Origin: Aquimarina megaterium XH134
GTDB taxonomy: Bacteria; Bacteroidota; Bacteroidia; Flavobacteriales; Flavobacteriaceae
Direction of reading: 5' to 3'
Assembly (NCBI RefSeq): GCF_000520975.1
Contig: NZ_JACB01000003.1
Coordinates: 62,001 to 126,000 of the forward strand
Length of the DNA: 64,000 nt
Shown here: positions 1 through 8,326 of the stretch, in pieces
Position numbering within the stretch: the stretch's first letter is position 1
Layout: the number at the start of each line of letters is the position of its first letter
The notes under the pieces: model-generated
Database searches by the model: none
The model's input: the letters and a program-made list of their open reading frames with translations, nothing else
Told to the model about the DNA's origin: nothing
Program-made: the position numbers and the translations under genes

Positions 1-258
1 CGATTAAGTGTACAGAAAGAAAGTACTGATCAATTTTTGATACATGCAAAAAAGATGGTTCGGGAAAGTAATTTAGAAGATGGTTGTATGACCTATCGTT
101 TATATCAAGAAATAGATGTCGATACAGAGTTTATTTTTTATGAAGAATATACAAATATGAATGCAGTTGATGCTCATAATTCTTCGAATCACTTTAAAGA
201 GTTTATCTCACTAGTATCTTCAATGCTTACATTAGAACCAGTAATAGAAGTCTTCTAA
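1..258 (+). CDS. ABM-family (YgiN-like) protein, 5' end cut by window
   Basis: The frame is open from the first base of the window, so the true start lies to the left; 85 residues are visible. The sequence (DQFLIHAKKMVRES, then FIFYEEYTNMNAVDAHNSSNHFKEF and a final LEPVIEVF) has the layout of the antibiotic biosynthesis monooxygenase family: a ferredoxin-like half barrel of about 95-100 residues, with the typical 'E.Y.n..A...H..S.HF..F' stretch. Known members are quinol or small-aromatic monooxygenases without cofactor; the substrate here cannot be inferred. The TTG at 37 is not a credible start because it would remove the first strand of the fold. The stop is one base before the TTG start of the AraC-type regulator, so the two are probably co-transcribed and the regulator may control this enzyme. 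Confidence 0.7.
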   Translation, partial: RLSVQKESTDQFLIHAKKMVRESNLEDGCMTYRLYQEIDVDTEFIFYEEYTNMNAVDAHNSSNHFKEFISLVSSMLTLEPVIEVF

Positions 259-259
259 A

Positions 260-1075
260 TTGTTAATCAATAAAACGTCATATAAACCTAATAAAAGTTT
301 GGCAATGTATGTTGATCGAATTTATGTGCTAAAACATTCGGGAGCATTTAAATTGCCTGCGATTTTGCCTGGCACTGGTTTAGAATTGTTGTTTCATACT
401 CATGAACCACTGCTAATAAATAATTATAAATGTGATAATGGGCATATTATTTGCCCTAGAAATTCAATATTACATATAGATGAGTTTAGTGATGTTTCTT
501 TCATATCGGTTCGATTTAAAAGTGGGGCTTTTCGTCACTTTTCTTCAATTCCATATATAGAGTTAAACAATCAGTTTGCTTCTGTCGAAGATATTTGGGG
601 TTTCAGAGGTAAAGATTTTTTAGAGAAACTAAATGAGCACCATACTATTGATGACAAAATTAAATGTATAGAATCCTTTTTGCTTAAGTGTTTGTATGAT
701 TATCATGATAAACAAAATGACAAATGGGATACTATCATACATTCTTTGTATAAGCAGTATAATTCAATTTCTTTAAAGGAATTAGCTGCTTATACTAATT
801 TGAGTTACCGCCAGTTTGAAAGAAATTTTAAATCTCAATTTGGGATTACACCAAAGAAAATCCAACGAATTATACGGTTTGAAGCTACAGTAAAAAAAAT
901 ACTATTAAACAGAAATCCTGGGTATTTGTCTACTGCATTAGATCATGGCTATTATGATCAAAGTCATTTTATTAACGAATTTCAGTTTTTTACAAAAGAA
1001 AAGCCTTCTAACTATTTTGTAACAAAAAATTATGATCATCATTTTTATGATAAATCAATAAAAACACTAGAATGA
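260..1075 (+). CDS. AraC-family transcriptional regulator
   Basis: A 271-residue regulator. The C-terminal 100 residues hold the paired helix-turn-helix of AraC/XylS proteins: the first around ISLKELAAYTNLSYRQFERNF, the second around ALDHGYYDQSHFINEFQFF followed by the P-S-x-Y-F ending. The N-terminal part (Y.P...LAMYVDRIYVL) resembles the cupin-like sensing domain common in Bacteroidota AraC proteins (DUF6597 type). The TTG start at 260 is chosen because the frame is closed by TAG at 245-247 and the next candidate, ATG at 305, would cut into the conserved N-terminal motif. It starts one base after the stop of the ABM-family gene, which suggests a two-gene operon and control of that gene or of a nearby pathway. 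The effector is unknown. Confidence 0.85.
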   Translation: MLINKTSYKPNKSLAMYVDRIYVLKHSGAFKLPAILPGTGLELLFHTHEPLLINNYKCDNGHIICPRNSILHIDEFSDVSFISVRFKSGAFRHFSSIPYIELNNQFASVEDIWGFRGKDFLEKLNEHHTIDDKIKCIESFLLKCLYDYHDKQNDKWDTIIHSLYKQYNSISLKELAAYTNLSYRQFERNFKSQFGITPKKIQRIIRFEATVKKILLNRNPGYLSTALDHGYYDQSHFINEFQFFTKEKPSNYFVTKNYDHHFYDKSIKTLE

Positions 1076-1077
1076 TA

Positions 1078-2049
1078 TTAGTTTTTTACGAAGTTGGTAT
1101 CTCTTAAATATTGGGTAATATCCTTTGCTATGATATCTCTACCGTGATTGTTCCAGTGTCTGTCATAGATCAAAGTGGTAGAACGATCAGAAGTTTCAAA
1201 AGAAGCAGAGAAATCAATGTAATTAAATTCATTTTTTTCTAAATACGATAAAAATAGAGGACTTGTTATTCTGGAGTCTAAAAGAAGCGTAAATCGTTTT
1301 TTATCATATCCATATTTAGAAATCAAACTTTTGAAGTTGGCCAGGTATTTTTCTTCATTTTCTTTTTTAATTCTCAAAATTTCGACATCATCTATCGAAA
1401 CTGTCTTTTTTTTAGGTTTAAGCATATTAAGGAATCGATACATTAGTTCCTGAGGAGGATCTAAAACCCCAATGCTTTTACAGTATACTATTAGTTTACT
1501 TTTTTTAAGCATTTTGTTTATGGGAGATTCTAAAGCTAATCGACTATTAACAACCCGATATTCTGCACGGGTTAAATCGTTAGAGAATTTTATGCCCAAA
1601 ATAACGTGGTCAATAAGGTCGAATTGAGAAGCATACGAATGTATCAGGTGCAGTTGATCTGCAAAATCATAGCCGGCATAACCATATTCATATACTTCAA
1701 TTTCAGGAATAGCATTTTCAATCTTTTTACCAATAGAGTTATAGTAGTTTTGATGAAACCCTTCTATAAATGAATCCCCAACCAATGCTACTTCTATTTT
1801 ATCTTTTGTTGGAGTAAATTCTCTATAAGAATTATACCCTGTTGTATTAATATGATATTCTGAAAAATTTTGCCTTCTGTTTCCGGTAACCGAAAAACCA
1901 TTTTGGTTTGGTTTCCATTTTTCTACTTTATATTCGTCGAGAAATCGGGTAGGAGTGTCTTTTCCTAAATGAAAAACACGCACTAATCCTTCTAATACGA
2001 TGAGTATTAAAAAAACATATAAGATACTTTTGATTATAAGTTTTTTCAT
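1078..2049 (-). CDS. SGNH/GDSL hydrolase-like membrane-anchored protein (AlgJ/AlgX-like)
   Basis: A 323-residue protein with one N-terminal signal anchor (residues about 4-24) and a periplasmic domain. It carries an SGNH block I, V-G-D-S-F, with the nucleophile Ser93, and near the end D-R-H-W (Asp296, His298), the Asp-x-His-Trp signature seen in AlgJ/AlgX and related O-acetyltransferases. It lies 54 bp downstream of an MBOAT acyltransferase on the same strand. MBOAT plus SGNH partners are the standard pair that moves acetyl groups across the membrane and puts them on an exported polysaccharide or other glycan. The polymer is not known here; the neighbouring capsule locus is the obvious candidate. 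Enzymatic activity is inferred from motifs only. Confidence 0.75.
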   Translation of the reverse strand: MKKLIIKSILYVFLILIVLEGLVRVFHLGKDTPTRFLDEYKVEKWKPNQNGFSVTGNRRQNFSEYHINTTGYNSYREFTPTKDKIEVALVGDSFIEGFHQNYYNSIGKKIENAIPEIEVYEYGYAGYDFADQLHLIHSYASQFDLIDHVILGIKFSNDLTRAEYRVVNSRLALESPINKMLKKSKLIVYCKSIGVLDPPQELMYRFLNMLKPKKKTVSIDDVEILRIKKENEEKYLANFKSLISKYGYDKKRFTLLLDSRITSPLFLSYLEKNEFNYIDFSASFETSDRSTTLIYDRHWNNHGRDIIAKDITQYLRDTNFVKN

Positions 2050-2103
2050 GCGACTTTAAAATTATATCATAACGCTTTTTTTATTGTCATTGCCTATTTT
2101 TAA

Positions 2104-3555
2104 TTAGAATTGGAAATAGATAAATGATCTGTCTATGTTGTCATCAAAGAACAGTAACATTCCTAAAATTACTAAAGTATATGCAACAAATCTCACGATT
2201 CTAGACTTAAATTTAAAAGGAGCACGCTCGTCTCTTCTAATTCTAAATTCATATAAAATAAAAAGACCTAACAAGATAAAATAATCTATCATACGATACC
2301 CTAAAGGATGTTGATAGGTTTCATAAGAAAAATTGACATATATCTGTTCTAAAAAACCAAAAGCATCTGTGATGGACTCAGATCTAAAGAATACTCTAGA
2401 AAATGTGACTAATAAAAAAGTGAGTAAAATTTGTGAGATTTCTGTTAAAGAGGGGAACCAACGATTTTCTGCTACCACAGTATTCATATAAATACGATTT
2501 CGCCCCATTAAAAAAACAGGAATGTATAAAACAGCATGAATTGCTCCCCATACGATAAAAGTCCAGTTTGCACCATGCCAAAAACCACTCACTAAGAAAA
2601 TGATAATAATATTTCTAACCGATTTAAGTTTACTTACTCTGCTTCCGCCAAGAGGGATGTATACGTAATGTCTAAACCAGGTAGATAAAGAAACGTGCCA
2701 TCGCTGCCAATATTCGGCAACATTTCTAGAAAATGTTGGAAACTTAAAGTTAGACATTAGTTCTATTCCAAATAGTTTGGCGGTTCCTATAGCAATATCA
2801 GAATATCCACTAAAATCTCCATAAACCTGAAAACTAAAAAGCGACACACCAAGGATTAAAGTAGAAGCAGAATAATCGTTATAATTAAGAAAGATGTCAT
2901 CTACAATTGGTGCAATAGAATCTGCAATAACTACTTTTTTAAATAATCCCCAAAGTATAAGTCTTAGACCTTCTGTACATTGTGTGTAATTAAAAATTCT
3001 TTTGGTGGTGATTTGTGATAAGAGATTAGAAGCTCTTTCTATGGGACCAGCAACCAATTGAGGGAAAAAGCTAACAAATGTAGCAAAAGCAATAAAATTC
3101 TTGGTTGGAGTTAATCTTTTGTAATAAATATCTAATGAATACGACATGGTCTGAAACGTATAAAAAGATATCCCTACAGGTAAAATAATCTGTAATGTCC
3201 ACGTGCTTTTAAGTTCGTATCCGAAAACAGAAAGAAAATCTACCCAGGATCCTATAAAGAAATTGTAGTATTTAAAGAAGCCTAAAAGACCGATGTTAAA
3301 AATTACACTTACCCATAACCAGACTTTTCTTTTTGAAGTAGAATCATTGGCGTGAATAGTTTGACCAATAAAAAAGTCAACAACTGTACTTGCCAGTATA
3401 AGAAATAGAAATCTCCAATCCCATAATCCATAAAAGATATAACTGGCGATAAGTATAAATAAATTCTGAACCTGATTTTTTTTATAGAACACAAACCAGT
3501 AAAGAACAAAAACGACTGGCAGGAATATAAAAAAATCTAAAGAATTGAATAACAT
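2104..3555 (-). CDS. MBOAT family O-acyltransferase (AlgI/DltB-like)
   Basis: A 483-residue polytopic membrane protein with about ten hydrophobic segments. It has the full MBOAT signature: W-Q-R-W-H-V-S-L-S-T-W-F-R at 283-295, Y-I-P-L-G-G at 299-304, and F-W-H-G with the presumed catalytic His327 followed by a second conserved His340. Length matches the AlgI family. These proteins pass an acyl group, usually acetyl, from the cytoplasm to a periplasmic or extracellular acceptor. The downstream SGNH protein on the same strand is the expected partner. A Bacteroidota-type promoter lies about 55 bases upstream of the start. The pair is divergent from the capsule genes beginning at 4236, which suggests, but does not prove, that the acceptor is the capsule. 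Confidence 0.9.
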   Translation of the reverse strand: MLFNSLDFFIFLPVVFVLYWFVFYKKNQVQNLFILIASYIFYGLWDWRFLFLILASTVVDFFIGQTIHANDSTSKRKVWLWVSVIFNIGLLGFFKYYNFFIGSWVDFLSVFGYELKSTWTLQIILPVGISFYTFQTMSYSLDIYYKRLTPTKNFIAFATFVSFFPQLVAGPIERASNLLSQITTKRIFNYTQCTEGLRLILWGLFKKVVIADSIAPIVDDIFLNYNDYSASTLILGVSLFSFQVYGDFSGYSDIAIGTAKLFGIELMSNFKFPTFSRNVAEYWQRWHVSLSTWFRHYVYIPLGGSRVSKLKSVRNIIIIFLVSGFWHGANWTFIVWGAIHAVLYIPVFLMGRNRIYMNTVVAENRWFPSLTEISQILLTFLLVTFSRVFFRSESITDAFGFLEQIYVNFSYETYQHPLGYRMIDYFILLGLFILYEFRIRRDERAPFKFKSRIVRFVAYTLVILGMLLFFDDNIDRSFIYFQF

Positions 3556-3608
3556 CTATACTGTATATAATTATAAAATTCGGAGAAGGGGTATATAAAG
3601 AAATATTG

Positions 3609-3639
3609 CAAAAATATCTCATTGCTATTGAAGGGCATA
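3609..3639 (-). promoter_or_regulatory. Bacteroidota-type promoter for the MBOAT/SGNH operon
   Basis: On the minus strand a perfect -7 element TATTTTTG (3609-3616, seen as CAAAAATA on the plus strand) is preceded, after a 19-base spacer, by TATG, a three-of-four match to the -33 box TTTG. Transcription would start about 50 bases before the MBOAT start codon. Prediction from consensus only. Confidence 0.5.
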
Positions 3640-3737
3640 AATTTTGTGTATTTAATTTTATAAATCAAATATTTATGAGATTATTTTTTATTTCATGCCA
3701 AATAATAGGTTTTGTTATAAAAAAAATGATGATAAGT

Positions 3738-3765
3738 GGGGGAAATCCCCCTATTCATAAATAGG
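3738..3765. promoter_or_regulatory. Two overlapping, mutually exclusive hairpins
   Basis: GGGGG (3738-3742), AAAT, CCCCC (3747-3751) form a five-pair GC-only stem. The last two C bases also begin CCTATT (3750-3755), which pairs perfectly with AATAGG (3760-3765) across CATA. The two stems cannot form together. The core GGAAATCC also occurs, on the opposite strand, in the palindrome at 3953-3967. It could be an operator or an RNA switch; nothing in the sequence tells which. Confidence 0.5.
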
Positions 3766-3952
3766 TGTTATCCCCATGAAATTAATTTATTATTAAGCTA
3801 TACTTGTACTACCCAAAATAGTTTACAAAAAAGTAATACAAAAAATGAATTTTGGTTATGCATTATGTATAATTTTGCGGTGAATTATGATTTTAGGTAT
3901 AAATTCGTTTTTTATTACAAGTAGTTTTATGGAGTATCTATAATACTTTTCT

Positions 3953-3967
3953 TACGGGATTTCCGTA
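3953..3967. promoter_or_regulatory. TACGG-N5-CCGTA palindrome upstream of the capsule locus
   Basis: TACGG, GATTT, CCGTA: perfect five-base arms, about 100 bases upstream of the predicted capsule promoter. A second TACGG-N5-CCGTA palindrome sits inside the predicted promoter of the secreted-protein gene at 20020-20388. A shared binding site for one regulator is inferred. Confidence 0.45.
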
Positions 3968-4051
3968 TTGTAAGACAATATTTAGGCAAACGTGAGTCAT
4001 TGAACGTTTTTTTTAAGTATTCTGTCTAAAAAATTAAATTTTGAATTGTTA

Positions 4052-4080
4052 ATTGATTTAACTAGACTATTTTAGCTTTG
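4052..4080 (+). promoter_or_regulatory. Candidate promoter for the aminotransferase/dehydratase operon
   Basis: ATTG (4052-4055), a 17-base spacer, then TAGCTTTG (4073-4080), a full match to the -7 consensus TAnnTTTG. A start near 4086 would give a leader of about 150 bases that includes the GGAAG/CTTCC hairpin. Confidence 0.45.
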
Positions 4081-4235
4081 GAAAACAAATTTAGAGTAAG
4101 TTCAAAAAAGGAAGTTCTACCCCCCTTCTTCCAGCGTTTTTTAGATTGTCATCAAAAAGATTTGACTAATTATTATACATGTTGTGTAATTGTTATGTCA
4201 ATAGGAAATTATTGTTCATTATTAATGGGAAAATT

Positions 4236-5369
4236 ATGAATATAATTGATTCAAAAAAAATATGGCTTTCTTCACCGCATATGGGTGGATCAGAGCAGAA
4301 ATTTGTGAAAGAAGCATTTGACACAAACTGGGTAGCACCTTTGGGTCCAAACGTTAATGGATTTGAGAGTGATATCGAAAGTTATCTTGGAGAAGATGTT
4401 TATGCTGCAGCATTAAGCTCTGGTACAGCTGCATTACACCTCGGGTTAAAACTACTTGGTGTTACAGTAGGTGATGAAGTGTTATGCCAAAGTATGACAT
4501 TTGCTGCTTCGGCCAATCCAATAGTATATCTTGGTGCTAAACCTATATTTATAGATAGCGAAAGAAGTACCTGGAATCTATGTCCAGATCAACTAGAAAT
4601 AGCAATAAAAGATAGAATAGCAAAAGGTAAAAAGCCTAAAGCAATTATTGCTGTCCATTTATATGGAATGCCATATAATGTAGAAGCTATCCATAAGATT
4701 GCTTCAGAATACAAAATCCCAATATTAGAAGATAGTGCAGAAGCTTTAGGGAGTTCTTATCAAGGAATTAACTGTGGAACTTTTGGTGATATTGCAATCC
4801 TTTCATTTAATGGGAATAAGATTATAACTACATCTGGTGGTGGAGCACTTGTTTCAAAAAAACAACAATATAAAAATAAGGCCATTTTCTTGGCAACTCA
4901 AGCCAGAGATAATGCACCTCATTATGAGCATTCTGAAATAGGATATAATTACAGGATGAGCAATATTACTGCAGGTATAGGAAGAGGGCAGATGGAAGTT
5001 TTAGATGCCCATGTAGCCAATAGACGTAGTAATTATGAATTTTACAAAAAGAATCTTGAAGATTCATCTGAAATAAAGTTTTTAGAAGAGCCTTCGGGAT
5101 ATCATTCTAATAGATGGTTAACTTGTATAGAAACCAGTTCTTATAAATTAAGAGAAGGAATACGGTTATCATTAGCAGAAGAAAACATAGAATCAAGACC
5201 GTTATGGAAGCCCATGCATCAACAAGCTGTATTTGCAGATTGTGATGCGTACCTCAATGGAATTTCTGATGACCTATTTGATCGAGGCCTTTGCTTACCC
5301 AGCGGGTCTAATCTTGAAGAAGATGATTTATATAGAATTGTATCAGTAATTAAAAATGTATTGAGATGA
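4236..5369 (+). CDS. DegT/DnrJ/EryC1/StrS-family PLP sugar aminotransferase
   Basis: A 377-residue aminotransferase of nucleotide-sugar biosynthesis. Visible family features: SSGTAALHLGL around 61-71 (phosphate-binding part of the PLP site), the cofactor-contacting ED-SAEA at 165-170, and FNGNK with the presumed Schiff-base Lys195 followed by TTSGGGA. Length fits the family (about 370-400). The ATG at 4236 is preferred over the earlier TTG at 4179, because the family begins directly with the I-W-L-S-P-P-H-M-like motif. The stop overlaps the next start as ATGA, so it is translationally coupled to a 4,6-dehydratase. Together they would turn UDP-GlcNAc into a 4-amino-4,6-dideoxy sugar, as PglF and PglE do in bacillosamine synthesis. 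Exact substrate is inferred. Confidence 0.9.
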   Translation: MNIIDSKKIWLSSPHMGGSEQKFVKEAFDTNWVAPLGPNVNGFESDIESYLGEDVYAAALSSGTAALHLGLKLLGVTVGDEVLCQSMTFAASANPIVYLGAKPIFIDSERSTWNLCPDQLEIAIKDRIAKGKKPKAIIAVHLYGMPYNVEAIHKIASEYKIPILEDSAEALGSSYQGINCGTFGDIAILSFNGNKIITTSGGGALVSKKQQYKNKAIFLATQARDNAPHYEHSEIGYNYRMSNITAGIGRGQMEVLDAHVANRRSNYEFYKKNLEDSSEIKFLEEPSGYHSNRWLTCIETSSYKLREGIRLSLAEENIESRPLWKPMHQQAVFADCDAYLNGISDDLFDRGLCLPSGSNLEEDDLYRIVSVIKNVLR

Positions 5370-7294
5370 TAAAGAGCTACCTTATAAATAATTCGCATAA
5401 ACACGCATCTAAATGGCTTGTTTTATCAATTGATGTGTTAATTACGATCTTTAATTTCTTTTTGGCGTATGTAATTAGATTTGGAATCACTTTAAATTTT
5501 GATACTACTAATTTAATATACCAATTACCAATTATAGCGGGGTTATCTACCTTAAGTTTTCTAATGATAGGCTCCTATAAAGGAGTGGTTAGACATACAG
5601 GAATGAGAGATGCTTATAACCTGTTTCTTGCTGTAACTATCTTAATTTGTTTAATGGGATTCTTTATGGCATCCAGTAGATTAGCACTAATGCCAGAATT
5701 GCTAAATATCCCTGTGTCTATAATTTGTGTGCATTATTTATTAAACATTATAACACTTACTACAAGTCGTTTGGTGTTTAAATATTGCTATTACTATGTG
5801 AAATCAAAAATAGGAGAGACTTCAAGAATATTGATTTATGGAGCAGGAGACTCTGGATTAATAACCCTTGCTGCAGTAACTAATGATTCTAATAGATCTT
5901 TGTCTGTAGTTGGTTTTATTGATGATAATTCTCAAAAAATAGGAAAAACCATTAATGGGATTAAGGTATATCCTTCGGGAATGATTGATCAAAGCTTTAT
6001 CACAAAAAATAATATTAAGGAGATTGTTGTATCAATTCCGCATATAAGTAAGAAAAGGCTTTCAGAAATTTCTGATAACTTGCTTAAGCTAAAAGTTACC
6101 GTTAAAATAATCCCTGCAGTAAATGATTGGATTGATGGTAAGCTAAAAGTTTCTCAGATTAAAGAAATTCAAATAGAAGACTTATTAGAAAGGGCTCCTA
6201 TTAGTATGGATAATCAGAATATCACACAAGAACTTAATGATAAAGTGATTTTGATAACAGGAGCAGCTGGATCAATAGGAAGCGAAATAGTAAGACAAGC
6301 TTCATTTTATAACTATAGACATCTTGTTTTGGTTGATCAGGCAGAATCTCCATTATATGATTTACAACAAGAACTTTTAAGTAAAGGAGTAACTAATTTT
6401 ACGCCAATTGTTGCCGATATAAGAGATCATCAAAGAGTAGAAACTATATTTGAAAAATATAGACCTAATATGGTCTTTCATGCAGCTGCTTATAAGCATG
6501 TACCTCTTATGGAGAATAATCCTTGTGAGGCAATTAAAATTAATGTACTTGGAACCAGGAAACTGGCAGATTTGTCATCTGAGTTTGGTGTAGATAAGTT
6601 TGTTTTTGTATCTACAGATAAAGCAGTGAATCCTACAAATGTAATGGGAGCAACCAAGAGAGTTGCCGAAATGTATATAAAATGTATTAATGGAACCAGT
6701 AAAACTAAATTTATTACCACTAGATTCGGAAATGTACTGGGGTCGAATGGATCTGTTATTCCATTATTTAAAAAACAAATTCAAAAAGGAGGACCGTTAA
6801 CAGTTACTCATAAAGATGTAACTCGCTTTTTTATGACTATACCAGAAGCTTCTCAATTGGTTATAGAAGCAGGAACAATGGGTAATGGAGGCGAAATATT
6901 TATCTTTGATATGGGAGAATCTGTAAAGATTTTTGACCTCGCAAAGAAAATGATACGATTATCTGGCCTTAGATATCCAGAAGATATAGATATAAAAATA
7001 ACAGGCCTTAGACCTGGAGAGAAATTGTATGAAGAACTCCTGGCTGATACAGAAAATACGTTGCCAACATATCACAAGAAAATAATGATAAGTAGATTTG
7101 ATGATAATGATTGTGTATTGGTAAAAGATAAAATTGATGACCTTTGTATTATGAATTTACTAAGTCAGGATCATCAAATTGTAGGGAAATTAAAAGAGAT
7201 AGTTCCAGAATTTATCTCCAATAATTCTACGTTCGAAAGTATTGATAAAATTAATAAAAAAAGTATTCAAGGCAAGCGAGAAGTTCTTGCATAG
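5366..7294 (+). CDS. PglF/WbpM/CapD-type nucleotide-sugar 4,6-dehydratase
   Basis: A 642-residue membrane-anchored dehydratase. Four hydrophobic segments lie in residues about 17-140, followed by a first Rossmann-like domain (YGAGDSG near 157-163) and a second, catalytic SDR domain with TGAAGSIGSE near 297-306. The active-site region reads STDKAVNPTNVMGATK (about 415-430): a Met takes the place of the usual SDR tyrosine while the lysine is kept, as known in FlaA1, WbpM and PglF. The C-terminal region has the G-L-R-P-G-E-K-L-Y-E-E-L motif of the family. Substrate is probably UDP-GlcNAc, converted to the 4-keto-6-deoxy form used by the upstream aminotransferase. The gene overlaps its partner by 4 bases; 236 bases with its own promoter separate it from wza. 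Confidence 0.9.
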   Translation: MIKSYLINNSHKHASKWLVLSIDVLITIFNFFLAYVIRFGITLNFDTTNLIYQLPIIAGLSTLSFLMIGSYKGVVRHTGMRDAYNLFLAVTILICLMGFFMASSRLALMPELLNIPVSIICVHYLLNIITLTTSRLVFKYCYYYVKSKIGETSRILIYGAGDSGLITLAAVTNDSNRSLSVVGFIDDNSQKIGKTINGIKVYPSGMIDQSFITKNNIKEIVVSIPHISKKRLSEISDNLLKLKVTVKIIPAVNDWIDGKLKVSQIKEIQIEDLLERAPISMDNQNITQELNDKVILITGAAGSIGSEIVRQASFYNYRHLVLVDQAESPLYDLQQELLSKGVTNFTPIVADIRDHQRVETIFEKYRPNMVFHAAAYKHVPLMENNPCEAIKINVLGTRKLADLSSEFGVDKFVFVSTDKAVNPTNVMGATKRVAEMYIKCINGTSKTKFITTRFGNVLGSNGSVIPLFKKQIQKGGPLTVTHKDVTRFFMTIPEASQLVIEAGTMGNGGEIFIFDMGESVKIFDLAKKMIRLSGLRYPEDIDIKITGLRPGEKLYEELLADTENTLPTYHKKIMISRFDDNDCVLVKDKIDDLCIMNLLSQDHQIVGKLKEIVPEFISNNSTFESIDKINKKSIQGKREVLA

Positions 7295-7370
7295 AGCTTG
7301 ATGTAACAAAAAAGTAGGGTATTATATAGTAAGGGAAAAAATACCTTCAAAATATTTTAGTAAGAAGAGA

Positions 7371-7428
7371 TAGGCTTGTTTAGGGGAATAAACTTGCCTA
7401 AATGTTTTATGGTGTTCTTTTGGAACAC
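7371..7428 (+). promoter_or_regulatory. Two consecutive hairpins between the dehydratase and wza
   Basis: TAGGCTTGTTTA (7371-7382) faces TAAACTTGCCTA (7389-7400): ten of twelve positions pair, around a GGGGAA loop. Directly downstream GTGTTC (7412-7417) and GAACAC (7423-7428) form a second stem. Neither is followed by a good T run, so they are not typical terminators. They lie just upstream of the predicted wza promoter and could be operators or 3' processing structures. Confidence 0.4.
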
Positions 7429-7463
7429 ATGAAAGGAAAATAGTATAGATAAAGCAAAATCTT

Positions 7464-7493
7464 ATTGCTAAACTAAATAAAGTTATATTTTTG
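7464..7493 (+). promoter_or_regulatory. Promoter for wza-wzc
   Basis: ATTG (7464-7467), an 18-base spacer and TATTTTTG (7486-7493), a full match to the Bacteroidota -7 box. The predicted leader is about 30 bases long. It would let the export and kinase genes be transcribed apart from the sugar-synthesis pair. Confidence 0.5.
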
Positions 7494-7530
7494 TAACTCA
7501 TTAAAAGGCTTACTTATAAAGTATTAAAAT

Positions 7531-8319
7531 ATGCGATGTAGATTTTTGTTATTATTTGTGGTATTAATATCAGTTTTTTCCTGTAAAGTACCTGAAAATG
7601 TGGTTTATTTTCAAAATTCTGCAAATTTGGAGAAGATTTCTTCTACAAATTCTTTCACCTCTGTTTTTAAAGTTGATGATATTGTTGGCATACAGGTTTC
7701 TGCAGCAGATATGGATGCGGCAAGACCATTTAATTTGATGCAAGGTTCTTCTATATCGCTAGGAGAAGGTGGAGGAGGAAATACAGCAAGTTCTGCTGGG
7801 TCAAGTGAACCTACGTATCTAATAAACGAAGAAGGGAATATTGATTTCCCAGTTTTGGGGGAGCTAAAAATTGCTGGCCTAACTCGAATCGAGGTTAAGG
7901 AAATGATTAAAGAAAAATTAAAAATTTATATCAATGATCCTATAGTAAGTGTACGGCTTAAAAATTTTAAAATTACCGTTATGGGAGAAGTGTCAAGACC
8001 TGGTTCTTATACAATACCCAATGAGAGAATTACTATTATTGAAGCCCTTGGTTTAGCAGGAGATATGACTATTAAAGGAAGAAGAGAAAACCTAATGGTT
8101 ATTAGAGAAAATGAAGGAGTAAATACATATCATCGTGTAGATCTTACTTCTAAATCAATTTTTGAATCCCCTGTATATTATCTAGCACAAAATGACGTTG
8201 TTTATGTTGAGCCAAATAACTCAAGAATAAAAGAATCCAAAACACGTAATAATACCCTTGGTGTCATTATTAGTATTGTTGGTGTAATTATATCTGTAGT
8301 AACTCTAGTTGTAAGATAA
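7531..8319 (+). CDS. wza: Wza-like polysaccharide export lipoprotein
   Basis: A 262-residue outer-membrane polysaccharide export protein. A short signal peptide ends in a lipobox with Cys18 (VFSC). The polysaccharide export (BexD/Wza) domain follows, with the characteristic YLINEEGNIDFPVLGELKIAGLT, and then an SLBB domain beginning around KITVMGEVSRPGSY. A hydrophobic segment at the end (about 240-260) resembles the C-terminal membrane helix of Wza, although most of Wza's extra domain is missing; this short form is usual in Bacteroidota. It would form the export channel with the tyrosine kinase encoded 7 bases downstream. Start ATG at 7531 puts the lipobox at the expected distance. Confidence 0.9.
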   Translation: MRCRFLLLFVVLISVFSCKVPENVVYFQNSANLEKISSTNSFTSVFKVDDIVGIQVSAADMDAARPFNLMQGSSISLGEGGGGNTASSAGSSEPTYLINEEGNIDFPVLGELKIAGLTRIEVKEMIKEKLKIYINDPIVSVRLKNFKITVMGEVSRPGSYTIPNERITIIEALGLAGDMTIKGRRENLMVIRENEGVNTYHRVDLTSKSIFESPVYYLAQNDVVYVEPNNSRIKESKTRNNTLGVIISIVGVIISVVTLVVR

Positions 8320-8326
8320 TAAGTAT

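Larger units (their letters stand above)
3556..4235. other. 680-base intergenic region between the acetylation pair and the capsule locus
   Basis: There is no convincing gene here. A 62-codon open frame at 3736-3924 has no start context or protein-like composition. The stretch holds a minus-strand promoter (3609-3639), two overlapping GC-rich hairpins (3738-3765), a TACGG-N5-CCGTA palindrome (3953-3967), a plus-strand promoter (4052-4080) and, in the predicted leader, a GGAAG/CTTCC hairpin followed by a run of T (about 4110-4142). This density of structure is unlike other gaps in the window and suggests elaborate control of the capsule genes. Confidence 0.6.

Noticed and set aside
3736..3924. 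62-codon open frame between the MBOAT and aminotransferase genes
   Set aside because: It covers two GC-rich hairpins and a C/G run, shows no protein-like pattern and has no start context; more likely non-coding regulatory DNA.
4179..4235. Upstream TTG extension of the aminotransferase
   Set aside because: The extra 19 residues lie before the conserved N-terminus and do not resemble the family; ATG 4236 fits.
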